Assembly (NCBI RefSeq): GCF_002355595.1 | Contig: NZ_AP017422.1 | Location: forward strand, 1,798,001-1,862,000 | DNA: 64,000 nucleotides | Origin: Filimonas lacunae | GTDB lineage: Bacteria > Bacteroidota > Bacteroidia > Chitinophagales > Chitinophagaceae | Direction of reading: 5' to 3' | Part shown: positions 16,163 through 24,799 of the stretch, piece after piece | Position numbering within the stretch: the first letter of the stretch is position 1 | Layout of the letters: every line of letters begins with the position of its first letter | The notes under the pieces: generated by a model | Seen by the model: only the letters and a program-made list of their open reading frames with translations | Databases searched by the model: none | What the model was told of the DNA's origin: nothing | Translations under genes and position numbers: made by a program

Positions 16163-18577
16163 ATGTTTTCCAAATCCATATTGGTTTGCTTTTGCCTGTT
16201 CACTTCTATCGCTGCTATTGTAGCTCAGCCGGTTGTTGCCAGCAATGAACGTTCTGTTTTATGGGATAATAGCTGGAAATTTGCGCTGGCAGACGACCCG
16301 GAAGCCGCATTACCGGGGTATAACGATAAAGAGTGGTTACACCTGAATATACCGCACGACTGGAGTATTGCAGGGCAAACCTCCCCGGATAACCCGATGA
16401 AAGGCGCCGGCGGGTATTTTCCGGCAGGTATAGGCTGGTATCGTAAAGCATTTACTGTACCTGCTTCCTGGAAAGGGAAAAAAGTTGCTATTTACTTTGA
16501 GGGGGTATATATGAATGCCGAAGTGTTTATCAATGGTAAATCGTTGGGTAAACATCCTTATGGCTATACTGCTTTCTATTACGATCTTACTCCTTATCTC
16601 CAAAGCAATGCAGTCAATTTGTTGGCAGTACGGGTAAATAATGCAGACCAGATTAACAGCCGCTGGTACAGTGGCTCTGGCATTTACAGGCATGTGTGGC
16701 TTACCATTACCAACCCGGTGCATATTGCACAGTGGGGGATAGGGGTAACAACTCCGGAAGTAACTGACGTCCACGCAAAGGTGGTGGTGAAAACGTTGGT
16801 GAAGAACGAAAGCGATGTTGCCGAAAAGCTGGAAGTAGTAACACAGGTGCTGGGTAAACAGCAACAACAATCGGTAAAAACAAAAACACTGCTGGAGTTG
16901 CCACCACATGCGCAACAAACGATAACGCAAGAGGTGCAGGTAATAAAGCCGCGTTTGTGGCAGCCGGAAACGCCGGTATTATACCAGGCCCGTGTGCAGG
17001 TGAATAAAGGCGGAAAAGCTATAGATGCACAAACAATTGTTTTTGGTATACGCTCCTTACAGTTTACCACGCAAAATGGCTTTCAGCTGAATGGTAAAAC
17101 GATTAAACTCAATGGTGGCTGTGTGCATCACGATAATGGATGCCTTGGAGCTGCTGCTTACGACCGGGCAGAAGAACGCAAAGCGGAATTGTTGAAAGCC
17201 GCGGGCTTTAATGCCGTAAGAACAGCGCATAACCCACCTTCGGAAGCCTTTTTGAATGCTTGCGACAAACTGGGCCTGCTGGTGATAGACGAAGCTTTTG
17301 ATGGCTGGCGTGAAAGCAAGAATAAATACGATTATTCCCTGTACTTTGATGAGTGGAGCGAACAGGATGTGCAGTCGATGGTACTGCGCGACCGCAATCA
17401 TCCTTCTATTATTTGCTGGAGCATTGGCAACGAAATTATAGAGCGTAAAAAGCCGGAAGCCGTAACCACTGCCCGCCGGCTTTCGCAGGCTGTAAAAGCC
17501 ATTGATACTACCCGGCCTGTTACCTCGGCCATGACCACCTGGGATAAAAACTGGGAGATGTTTGATACCCTGTTTGCCGCACATGATGTAGGGGGATATA
17601 ACTACCAGTTGCATCGTGCACTGGCTGATCATGCCCGTGTGCCTTCCCGTATTATCATGCAAACAGAATCTTATCCAAAGGATGCATTCTTTTGCTGGAA
17701 CATGGTGCAGCAATATCCTTATATCATTGGTGATTTTGTATGGACCGCGATGGACTACCTGGGCGAATCGGGTATAGGCCGTTATTATTACCCGGGCGAG
17801 CCGGCAGGGGAGCATTGGGAAAAAGAATTCTACCCCTGGCACGGTGCCTATTGTGGCGATATTGATGTAACCGGCTGGCGAAAGCCCATATCGCATTATC
17901 GCGATATGCTGTATAACAATAAGGAAAAGCTATACATGGCAGTAAAAGAGCCTAATCCACACAAAGGAGTTATTAAAACCACTTTATGGGCGGTATGGCC
18001 TACCTGGGAAAGCTGGACATGGCCTGGTTATGAAAACAAGCCTGTAGAGGTAGAGATCTATTCCCGGTACCCGGCTGTTCGCCTGTATCTGAATAACCAG
18101 TTGGTGGCAGAAAAGCCTACCGGTAAAGAGCAGGAATATAAGGCGGTGATACCAGTACCTTATACGTCCGGAGTGTTAAAGGCAGTAGGGATAGAGAACG
18201 GTAAGGAAGTAAACCCGGTGCTACTGCGCACGGCAGATAAGGCAGCAATGATTACAGCAGTGGCCGATCGCAAGGTGATTCATGCCAACGGACATGATCT
18301 GTCTTATGTAACAGTAGAGATAAAAGATAAACAGGGTGTGCTACAACCTAACGCTTCGCATCAATTGAATTTTACCATTACAGGGCCGGGCGAAATTGCC
18401 GGTGTAGATAACGGCGATTTGAAGGATATATGTTTATACGTGGCTAACACACGAAAAGCATGGCATGGCCGTGCCATGGTGGTGATAAAAAGTAAAACTA
18501 CTGCGGGTGCTATCCGGCTAAAAGTAGAAGGAGAGGGATTGAAAACAACAGAGCTAACGGTGAAAAGCAGCTATTGA
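16163..18577 (+). CDS. Secreted glycoside hydrolase family 2 (beta-galactosidase-like)
   Basis: 804 residues with a signal peptide (about 1-22). Order: GH2 sugar-binding jelly roll (about 45-190; PHDWSIAG, GIGWYRKAFTVP, YMNAEVFINGK), Ig-like domain (about 195-300), TIM barrel (about 305-590) and a C-terminal DUF4982-like plus Ig-like region. The acid/base is Glu424 in CWSIGNEI and the nucleophile is Glu502 in MQTESYP. NGGCVHHDNG and RTAHNPPSEAFLNACD are family hallmarks. Likely acts on beta-galactosides in the periplasm; beta-glucuronidase or beta-mannosidase cannot be excluded. It is monocistronic. Confidence 0.92.
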   Translation: MFSKSILVCFCLFTSIAAIVAQPVVASNERSVLWDNSWKFALADDPEAALPGYNDKEWLHLNIPHDWSIAGQTSPDNPMKGAGGYFPAGIGWYRKAFTVPASWKGKKVAIYFEGVYMNAEVFINGKSLGKHPYGYTAFYYDLTPYLQSNAVNLLAVRVNNADQINSRWYSGSGIYRHVWLTITNPVHIAQWGIGVTTPEVTDVHAKVVVKTLVKNESDVAEKLEVVTQVLGKQQQQSVKTKTLLELPPHAQQTITQEVQVIKPRLWQPETPVLYQARVQVNKGGKAIDAQTIVFGIRSLQFTTQNGFQLNGKTIKLNGGCVHHDNGCLGAAAYDRAEERKAELLKAAGFNAVRTAHNPPSEAFLNACDKLGLLVIDEAFDGWRESKNKYDYSLYFDEWSEQDVQSMVLRDRNHPSIICWSIGNEIIERKKPEAVTTARRLSQAVKAIDTTRPVTSAMTTWDKNWEMFDTLFAAHDVGGYNYQLHRALADHARVPSRIIMQTESYPKDAFFCWNMVQQYPYIIGDFVWTAMDYLGESGIGRYYYPGEPAGEHWEKEFYPWHGAYCGDIDVTGWRKPISHYRDMLYNNKEKLYMAVKEPNPHKGVIKTTLWAVWPTWESWTWPGYENKPVEVEIYSRYPAVRLYLNNQLVAEKPTGKEQEYKAVIPVPYTSGVLKAVGIENGKEVNPVLLRTADKAAMITAVADRKVIHANGHDLSYVTVEIKDKQGVLQPNASHQLNFTITGPGEIAGVDNGDLKDICLYVANTRKAWHGRAMVVIKSKTTAGAIRLKVEGEGLKTTELTVKSSY

Positions 18578-18634
18578 TCAGGGTTTTCGGTGATGAAAGT
18601 ACTTGAAAATGCACGTATAAGAATGCGCTAATAT

Positions 18635-18650
18635 TACCGGTTTTCCGGTA
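18635..18650. other. Short hairpin after the GH2 gene
   Basis: TACCGG-TTTT-CCGGTA, a 6-bp stem with a tetraloop but no U-tract. It may slow or end GH2 transcription, or belong to the leader of the HTH gene at 18693. Confidence 0.35.
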
Positions 18651-18692
18651 TGGGGGCTATTGTTATAGTTAGATATATTTGTTATACCTGTT

Positions 18693-18980
18693 ATGTCAAC
18701 TTTAAACAAGAAGAAACTTTGCATAAAAATTAAACTATTTAACACCGTGAAACAGATTATTGATGCCCCCTCCATCTATCACTTGTTAAGCAGACGGCAA
18801 CTTCAGATTTTGCGAATGATTGTAGAAGGAAAAACTGATAAGGAAATAGCCAATAGCCTTAATATCAGCTTTAACACTGTGAGAACACACCACCAGAATA
18901 TACTCAACCGCACCGGGCAACACAGTACCGGTGGCTTAATACTATTTGCATTAAGGAATGATGTAAGCCAACTGGTATAA
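18693..18980 (+). CDS. Stand-alone LuxR/GerE-type HTH regulator
   Basis: 95 residues. Residues about 30-90 are a complete LuxR-type helix-turn-helix: LLSRRQLQILRMIVEGKTD, KEIANSLNISFNTVRTHHQNIL and a final helix ALRNDVSQ. No receiver, PAS or ligand domain is present; the roughly 28-residue N-terminal extension is basic (NKKKLCIKIKLF). It is the first gene on the strand of the giant-protein cluster and ends 249 bp before it. Three helical-turn-spaced repeats lie just downstream, so it may be its regulator (inference). Confidence 0.85.
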   Translation: MSTLNKKKLCIKIKLFNTVKQIIDAPSIYHLLSRRQLQILRMIVEGKTDKEIANSLNISFNTVRTHHQNILNRTGQHSTGGLILFALRNDVSQLV

Positions 18981-18998
18981 ACTGCAAGGCAGTTGTAC

Positions 18999-19028
18999 TA
19001 CTGCATATATACTGCATAAATACTGCAA
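18999..19028 (+). promoter_or_regulatory. Three TACTGCA(T/A) repeats at 11-bp period
   Basis: TACTGCAT at 18999 and 19010 and TACTGCAA at 19021 are spaced exactly 11 bp, about one helical turn, so they face the same side of DNA. They lie in the spacer between the LuxR-type gene and the giant-protein cluster and are candidate operator half-sites. Confidence 0.45.
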
Positions 19029-19094
19029 TTGAAGTATTGCACAGGCTGCCGGTCAGTTCTACTTTTAATGCGTCATCTCTGCTACAGATTATTC

Positions 19095-19108
19095 TATTCT
19101 TTAGAATA
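19095..19108. promoter_or_regulatory. Short AT-rich palindrome
   Basis: TATTCT-TT-AGAATA, a perfect dyad upstream of the gene at 19230. It could be a regulator site in the cluster promoter; no other support. Confidence 0.3.
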
Positions 19109-19229
19109 CATCTCTTCCATGTTTTTGATATACTGTTTTCAAAGATCCTGGAATGGGAGGGCATTCTCGTGGATATACCTGAACAGTAGCGTAAACAAAA
19201 TTTATTTATTGATATAAAATTGTAAAAAA

Positions 19230-19952
19230 ATGAGCGACGTAACAACCGTTTTGGAAGAAAGGAAATTGGGTTATTTACCACCTTCTACCCAGGCAACCAC
19301 CAGCATTACCATTAACTCTGTAACAGGCAACCAGGTTGGTATCAGTTACAATGGTTTAATTAATAACAACCCTGGCGCCAATAAAAACTTTATTGCTATT
19401 TACCAATCACCAACGCCTGATTTTCCTTTTGGTGCAACTACTCCTGTCGTGGCTTCTGCCAATGTAAATGGCAATTCTTCCGGTAGCTTGATCATTCCTG
19501 CTCAAATACTGGTAAATACTTCTTATGTAGTAGGATATGGTGTAGGTGCAGTGGCAACAGCGCCGGCGCAAACCTATGCCAACATTTGTGCCACTGCTTT
19601 TATTCCTACTGCTGGTTCCGGATATACCAACGCATCGCCCAGCCTTATTTTAAATGATGTAGAATCTAACTATATCTCTATCGACTATAACGTGCCTAAT
19701 GGATTAACTCCCGGCAACAATGGTGCATGGGCTGGTTTGTGGGTAGGCAATAACCCCAGCTATTCATTGGCTCCTACTGCTTATTCTCAAATCACTTCTA
19801 ACACGGCAGTAGGTGGCCCGTTGTTATTTAACAATATTCAAATTCAAAGAGGTACCCTGTATTCTGTAGCATTGTTTATGACAGGATGGGTAAAGGGCGG
19901 CATTGGTAGCTTACAAACGGCTATGGCCTGTACTCTTCAATTTACTTCTTAA
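19230..19952 (+). CDS. Unrecognised protein with two tandem beta-sandwich-like repeats
   Basis: 240 residues, no signal peptide (MSDVTTVLEERKLGYLP). After a roughly 20-residue leader there are two related units of about 105 residues (about 24-125 and 134-240). They align around SITINSVTGNQVGISYN / SLILNDVESNYISIDYN, then NPGANKNFIAIY / TPGNNGAWAGLW, and end in CATAFIP / CTLQFTS. The composition (Asn, Gly, Ser, Thr, aromatics) suggests extended beta structure, perhaps a ligand-binding sandwich. It is the first gene of a four-gene cluster (103 bp before the 1156-aa gene). Function unknown; no catalytic motif is seen. Confidence 0.75.
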   Translation: MSDVTTVLEERKLGYLPPSTQATTSITINSVTGNQVGISYNGLINNNPGANKNFIAIYQSPTPDFPFGATTPVVASANVNGNSSGSLIIPAQILVNTSYVVGYGVGAVATAPAQTYANICATAFIPTAGSGYTNASPSLILNDVESNYISIDYNVPNGLTPGNNGAWAGLWVGNNPSYSLAPTAYSQITSNTAVGGPLLFNNIQIQRGTLYSVALFMTGWVKGGIGSLQTAMACTLQFTS

Positions 19953-20055
19953 TAATACGGGAACACTGTTCTCTGTTTATCCACTTCCTTACCTATACTT
20001 ATTGTAAGCATAGGTAAGGAAGCTATTTTATCGCATAAAGGCTCTCAATATTCCT

Positions 20056-23000
20056 ATGGACTACTTTCAGAAAGCGTTTACCGACTTTAATCTCTATACA
20101 GGACAACAGCAGCCCGGCGACAGGGGATTTGCAGGGTTGGTAATTCCGGGTGATAATGTGGATGTGTCGTCTATTGGCCTGAATGATGCCTTGATTAACA
20201 CCGGCAGCTACAATAGTATTTTTGTTTTTTCTACCATTACACCCAAACTCACGGCTGCTAATGCGGCAACATTTATTGCAGCTGTTATAAATGTGGTAGG
20301 CAGCTCCCGTGCGTTTATCTGGCTCAACGACCCGGAAAATATTACTGCTGATACCTGTAGTTATTTTTCCCTCTCTAATGATGGATCTTCCACTAATTCT
20401 GCTGCTAATTTTGTACTGGGTACCAACCTTACTTTGGTAATACAAAGCGGCATGGGATTGTCGGTAAATGGCACAGTGCTTGAATTTGATGGAGGAACAT
20501 CAGGTGCACTAATACAACTGAGTGGCAACCAGGCTTCGTTAGAAGCCACGTCTGCTACCTATGGCACGCTGGCATTTTCCGGGCCTGATAAAGGAACGGT
20601 GAATTTTACCAGTTATATCGGGTTGTCTTCCCTGGATGGATACCTGCAATGGGGATTCCAGTTTTTATATACCAACGCGAACGGAGAGCTGGTAGGTCAA
20701 TGGCTACCTTTTGTTGAGGAAGATGCTGACGATATTTCTATAGGTTTTACTGTATGTATAGATCCCTCGGATGTATACAATATAGTGTTTGATCCTTGTG
20801 CGTCGGGTAGCTGCACAAATACAGATGCTTATGCTTCGCGCAGAACTTATTTTGCCTTTACGGGCGCCAACCTGGGTGGTGGCAGTACCATTATTGCGTC
20901 TAATTATATGAATAGTTTTGGCATATCGGCCAACCTGCAGCCGGTGGTGAATGCCGGAACTGCATTGCCAGCCCGGCTTGTTATTACCCCCTCGGCTGTA
21001 AACGCCACGCTGACTACCAATTTTATATTTTCACCGGAAGGTGATTTTACAGTGCAACTACCCGGTGTAACCAATGCACTGAACTATAACTTATTATGTG
21101 GTGTAAACGGTACCGAGTATTTTACGGTTACACCGCAGGTGGCTGCTGGTACAGGAGATACTATACGCTTTATCTCTAAAAAGCCCGCCTATGCCCCTTT
21201 ATATCCTTTTTCCGGAACAAGCAGTGTTTCCGGAAATCCCTCCACCTTACTTACTAATCAGTATACCACTTCCTGGGCAATGCTCCTCAACAATGCATCG
21301 CCCAATATTCAATATATTTCACAGCCACATGGTGCTTCTTTATATGCCTTGAATCAGGATGTGTTTAAAACCTCTACAGAACCGGTATTAGGCTTTTATC
21401 CTTCTTCTTTTACGCTATCCTCTGCTAATACTTCCATCACGGTTCCTTTTGTACCTTATGGTGGTGTGCAGAATGATGTAGCCAACTGTCAGTTGCTGGA
21501 ACAGCAGATTGTTGGCCCGGTGCGCAAATGGTATTTGCAGCAGGATATGTTAAGTGCGGGGCCACCTGCCCCTGTTAATGGCCCTGGGCCATCAACAGGT
21601 TCGATATTGCAAACAACAAGCCCGCAGGGGTTGTATATCAACGTAGATACCAGTAACAACCAGTGGACTTTGCTGCAACTGGCGGCCAACCTGGTGGAGG
21701 AAATGGTGAACGGCAAGCTTACAAAAGTGCCTTACTCCCTGCAGTTTTCTAACCTGCAGCCTTTATTGCAATCCGCATTTCAAACCAATCAGCTGTTCCT
21801 GGTAATGTCGTGCATTAACCAGGAAACGTCAGATTCGTTTACGAAGAATAACGGGAATGAAATGTCGATAGAAGGATGGCCGTTTCTATTTAATATACCC
21901 ACGGCTAATCCTAATGGCATTTTTAATAACGTACTGATCTTTAAATTCATGAAAGGCGTAAGCCTGTCTGAGTTGGTGCAAACCCCGCAGCAATGGACTA
22001 TGCGGGATGATTTTAATTACACAGCAGACAGCGGCAGTTTGAATAACCTGGTTTCGTGGCTGCAAGGCTATATCAGCAGCGGCGTAAACCGGTTCCAGGT
22101 AAATAATGATAATGATTATGCCAAATTTGCCAACATCGCAACCAACCCGGAATGGCAGGGGATTATAGGGTTGAATGTGAATATTGATCTGGGCGATTTT
22201 CCGGAGCAATTACAGGGATTGCTTGCCGGTATTGATCTTACCCGCTTTAACGCCCATCACTTTGGTATTGATCTGAATAATGTATTGCTCTCCGGTGGTA
22301 GCCTGAACATGCAGCAGAATAGTTCCCTGTTTGGGTTGATTGATTACGAAGATGTCATTTTTCAATCGTTCAACTATTCTATATCCGACTACCAGCAACA
22401 AGCGCCCATCGACACTTCGGCAGATTATGTGTTTAAGGTGCTTTCTTTAAAAGTGTTGTTTGAAAACTCGAAGATCACTAACTATGGCAGTTACCTGGCC
22501 ATGACCATTAATAAGCTGTTTGGAGAAAGCATTCAACAGGATAACCGGCAAAACCTGGTGATTTTCCAGGGCAGTTATGAAGATCATAACGGTGCGCCGG
22601 TGTACACGTTTAATAGTATTCCACCATCGTCCGGGCAAACGGGAAGTTCCAGCAATTATATACTGAATGCCAATAGCGCTATTATCAATAACATCCAGAT
22701 TGCGGGGGCCAGTTTCAATACACTGGTAGCCGCGGAAGCATCGCAAAATCAAACCGTGAACTCGGTTTTTTCGCTGAATGGTTTTATTGATTTTAACAGC
22801 CTTACGGGGTTCGACCTGCTTTCATTTGGTAGTGAAGTGGATGCTGTTGTAGCAGGGCAGGGGCTGGCTTTTACCAACATGTACATTGATTTGTCTTTTC
22901 CACTGGCAGCGCCGCAGGCTACCACTTTTACATTTGACATTTCACAAATGGCTTTTGATCCTGCGCAAAGCTATGCGCGCAGCAATAGCCTGGTAAGTAA

Positions 23001-23526
23001 GTTTCCCATACAGTTAACCGGCATACTCAGCAGCGATTATTCGCCCACACCTGCTTCGCTGGGCTATTTGAATGTGCAGCTACCTTCTTTACAACAAAAG
23101 CAGGCGGTAGGCACTAGATGGTATGCACTACAGTATAACCTGAATATGGGTACCCTGGGCGATTTAACCGGCGCGCTGGGCTTTAATACTACTTTCCTGG
23201 CGGTATGGAATGTGGGCGGCACAGGTGCAACAGCAGCGTTAAAATTACCAGGTGTAAATCCGCAAGCACCATTCTTTAGCCTACAGGGAGTGATAAAAGT
23301 AAATATAGGCAGCATTCAGCTGGTGGTGGCAGATAGCGATGGTGGTAATGATGCTAATGGCACTGCTTATCTCATGAAGATTAACAATATTGCTTTAAAA
23401 CTACTCAGCCTTTCTTTTCCGCCGGGTGGTAATGTCAACTTTTTCCTTTTCGGTAATCCCAATGGTCCGGCACAGCCGCAAAGCGTGGGATGGTATACCG
23501 GTTATTTACAGAAACCTAAATCCTGA
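20056..23526 (+). CDS. Giant unrecognised beta-rich protein (1156 aa)
   Basis: 1156 residues without signal peptide or clear membrane helices. Dominated by short alternating beta segments rich in Asn, Ser, Thr and Gly. A region at about 465-520 is more helical with a Pro/Gly-rich linker (AGPPAPVNGPGPSTG), and 530-640 looks like a mixed alpha/beta domain (NQWTLLQLAANLVEEM, NGNEMSIEGWPFLFNI). The C-terminal third (about 800-1156) resembles in style the N-terminal part of the 2890-aa protein, which suggests shared modules. Only 18 bp separates it from the next gene. I do not recognise a family and see no catalytic motif. Confidence 0.78.
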   Translation: MDYFQKAFTDFNLYTGQQQPGDRGFAGLVIPGDNVDVSSIGLNDALINTGSYNSIFVFSTITPKLTAANAATFIAAVINVVGSSRAFIWLNDPENITADTCSYFSLSNDGSSTNSAANFVLGTNLTLVIQSGMGLSVNGTVLEFDGGTSGALIQLSGNQASLEATSATYGTLAFSGPDKGTVNFTSYIGLSSLDGYLQWGFQFLYTNANGELVGQWLPFVEEDADDISIGFTVCIDPSDVYNIVFDPCASGSCTNTDAYASRRTYFAFTGANLGGGSTIIASNYMNSFGISANLQPVVNAGTALPARLVITPSAVNATLTTNFIFSPEGDFTVQLPGVTNALNYNLLCGVNGTEYFTVTPQVAAGTGDTIRFISKKPAYAPLYPFSGTSSVSGNPSTLLTNQYTTSWAMLLNNASPNIQYISQPHGASLYALNQDVFKTSTEPVLGFYPSSFTLSSANTSITVPFVPYGGVQNDVANCQLLEQQIVGPVRKWYLQQDMLSAGPPAPVNGPGPSTGSILQTTSPQGLYINVDTSNNQWTLLQLAANLVEEMVNGKLTKVPYSLQFSNLQPLLQSAFQTNQLFLVMSCINQETSDSFTKNNGNEMSIEGWPFLFNIPTANPNGIFNNVLIFKFMKGVSLSELVQTPQQWTMRDDFNYTADSGSLNNLVSWLQGYISSGVNRFQVNNDNDYAKFANIATNPEWQGIIGLNVNIDLGDFPEQLQGLLAGIDLTRFNAHHFGIDLNNVLLSGGSLNMQQNSSLFGLIDYEDVIFQSFNYSISDYQQQAPIDTSADYVFKVLSLKVLFENSKITNYGSYLAMTINKLFGESIQQDNRQNLVIFQGSYEDHNGAPVYTFNSIPPSSGQTGSSSNYILNANSAIINNIQIAGASFNTLVAAEASQNQTVNSVFSLNGFIDFNSLTGFDLLSFGSEVDAVVAGQGLAFTNMYIDLSFPLAAPQATTFTFDISQMAFDPAQSYARSNSLVSKFPIQLTGILSSDYSPTPASLGYLNVQLPSLQQKQAVGTRWYALQYNLNMGTLGDLTGALGFNTTFLAVWNVGGTGATAALKLPGVNPQAPFFSLQGVIKVNIGSIQLVVADSDGGNDANGTAYLMKINNIALKLLSLSFPPGGNVNFFLFGNPNGPAQPQSVGWYTGYLQKPKS

Positions 23527-23544
23527 TAACACCCATCTATTTGT

Positions 23545-24741
23545 ATGAGAAAAATATTTTTTATCCTGGTACTGCTTTTAGCAGGCATTGGTACACGTGC
23601 CCAAAGTGTAATGATTCATCATATAGGTGTAGGGCAGGGAGATGCTACCCTTATTATTTTCAGCAGCAGGGCAAAAGCGAAAGCTATCTCCATATTAATT
23701 GATGCAGGCAATAGCAAATCCAAGGGGGATGCTGTTTTTAAGGTTTGCAGCACTTATCTGATAAAGCACATTGACTTTGTAATTGTGTCGCATTTGCATA
23801 GCGATCATATAGGTGGTATGGAGCGGGTGTTGGAGAAGATGGAGGATAATGGATGGACGGTGGATTATATCATTGACCGGGCTGCGGGTGAAATAGGTAA
23901 TATTGAAGATTGTTATTCGGCTGCCGATTCGGCTGCTATTATACAAAATGATCCTTCGCCTGTTATTCCTTCCAGCAAGGTGGTGAGTAGTTATGCGTCA
24001 TTTGTGGAAGGGGCGGTAGGAACGCTTCAAGTGAAACAGTGGATTAACCTCGATACCAGCCAAAACCTGGTGTTTGATACTACTGGATTTGGAGATATCA
24101 GTTTTGTATCACTTACAGGCAATAGAAATGTGAGCGGATCGCCCAATAGAATAGCGCCTGGGAGTGGCTATAATGAGAATGATAATTCTTATTCTTTTTT
24201 ATTAAAAATGGGGCAGTTTAAATATTTTACAGGCGGTGATATTGGTGGTGGGGCGCCTTATGCCGATTTGGAAACGCCACTGGTTAATTACTTCCGGGGC
24301 CAGAATGATGCTAATTTTCACTTTTGCGGATATAAAGCCACGCATCATGGCAGTGCGCATAGCACCAATCCCACCTTTGTTTTTTACACCAAACCCACAT
24401 TGACGGTTACTCCTTCTGCCTTGCGCTCTTTTAGCGGAACTAGATTGCCAGGTAAAGAAACACTGGAAAGAATTAAAGCCAGAAATGATATTTTAGGTAA
24501 TAATAGTTACTTCTTCTATACCTATCTGAAATCGGAACTCCCCAAAATAAACGGATCTAACATTGCAGTTTATTCTACCGGAACAGTTACTGCCTATAAT
24601 GATGTGGTTTTAAAGGTGGATAGAAACACTTTTAATAACAACCATACTTTCACTGCCACCCAGGCCCGCCGTGATAAAACTAATTTAACACTTGGTCTGT
24701 GGAGCAGCCCGGTAACAATCACCTGTGATAAGGCGCATTAA
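23545..24741 (+). CDS. Secreted metallo-beta-lactamase-fold hydrolase, ComEC/Rec2-like branch
   Basis: 398 residues; signal peptide cleaved near TRAQ (about 20). The MBL metal motif is SHLHSDHIGG (His83, His85, Asp87, His88), with further ligands in FTGGDIGGG and KATHHGSAHS. The start HHIGVGQGDATLI is typical of the ComEC/Rec2-associated MBL branch, whose members are nucleases or phosphodiesterases. Unlike ComEC there are no membrane helices. It is the only clearly exported product of the cluster: 18 bp after the 1156-aa gene and 58 bp before the 2890-aa gene. Substrate unknown. Confidence 0.88.
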   Translation: MRKIFFILVLLLAGIGTRAQSVMIHHIGVGQGDATLIIFSSRAKAKAISILIDAGNSKSKGDAVFKVCSTYLIKHIDFVIVSHLHSDHIGGMERVLEKMEDNGWTVDYIIDRAAGEIGNIEDCYSAADSAAIIQNDPSPVIPSSKVVSSYASFVEGAVGTLQVKQWINLDTSQNLVFDTTGFGDISFVSLTGNRNVSGSPNRIAPGSGYNENDNSYSFLLKMGQFKYFTGGDIGGGAPYADLETPLVNYFRGQNDANFHFCGYKATHHGSAHSTNPTFVFYTKPTLTVTPSALRSFSGTRLPGKETLERIKARNDILGNNSYFFYTYLKSELPKINGSNIAVYSTGTVTAYNDVVLKVDRNTFNNNHTFTATQARRDKTNLTLGLWSSPVTITCDKAH

Positions 24742-24799
24742 TGAAACCATCTGCGCGTTCTGAAAGCATTCATTCTACTTTACTTCTAAATAAAGATTC

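Noticed and set aside
17057-17896. 279-codon minus-strand frame inside the GH2 gene
   Set aside because: Shadow of the GH2 gene, whose motifs and catalytic residues are unambiguous.
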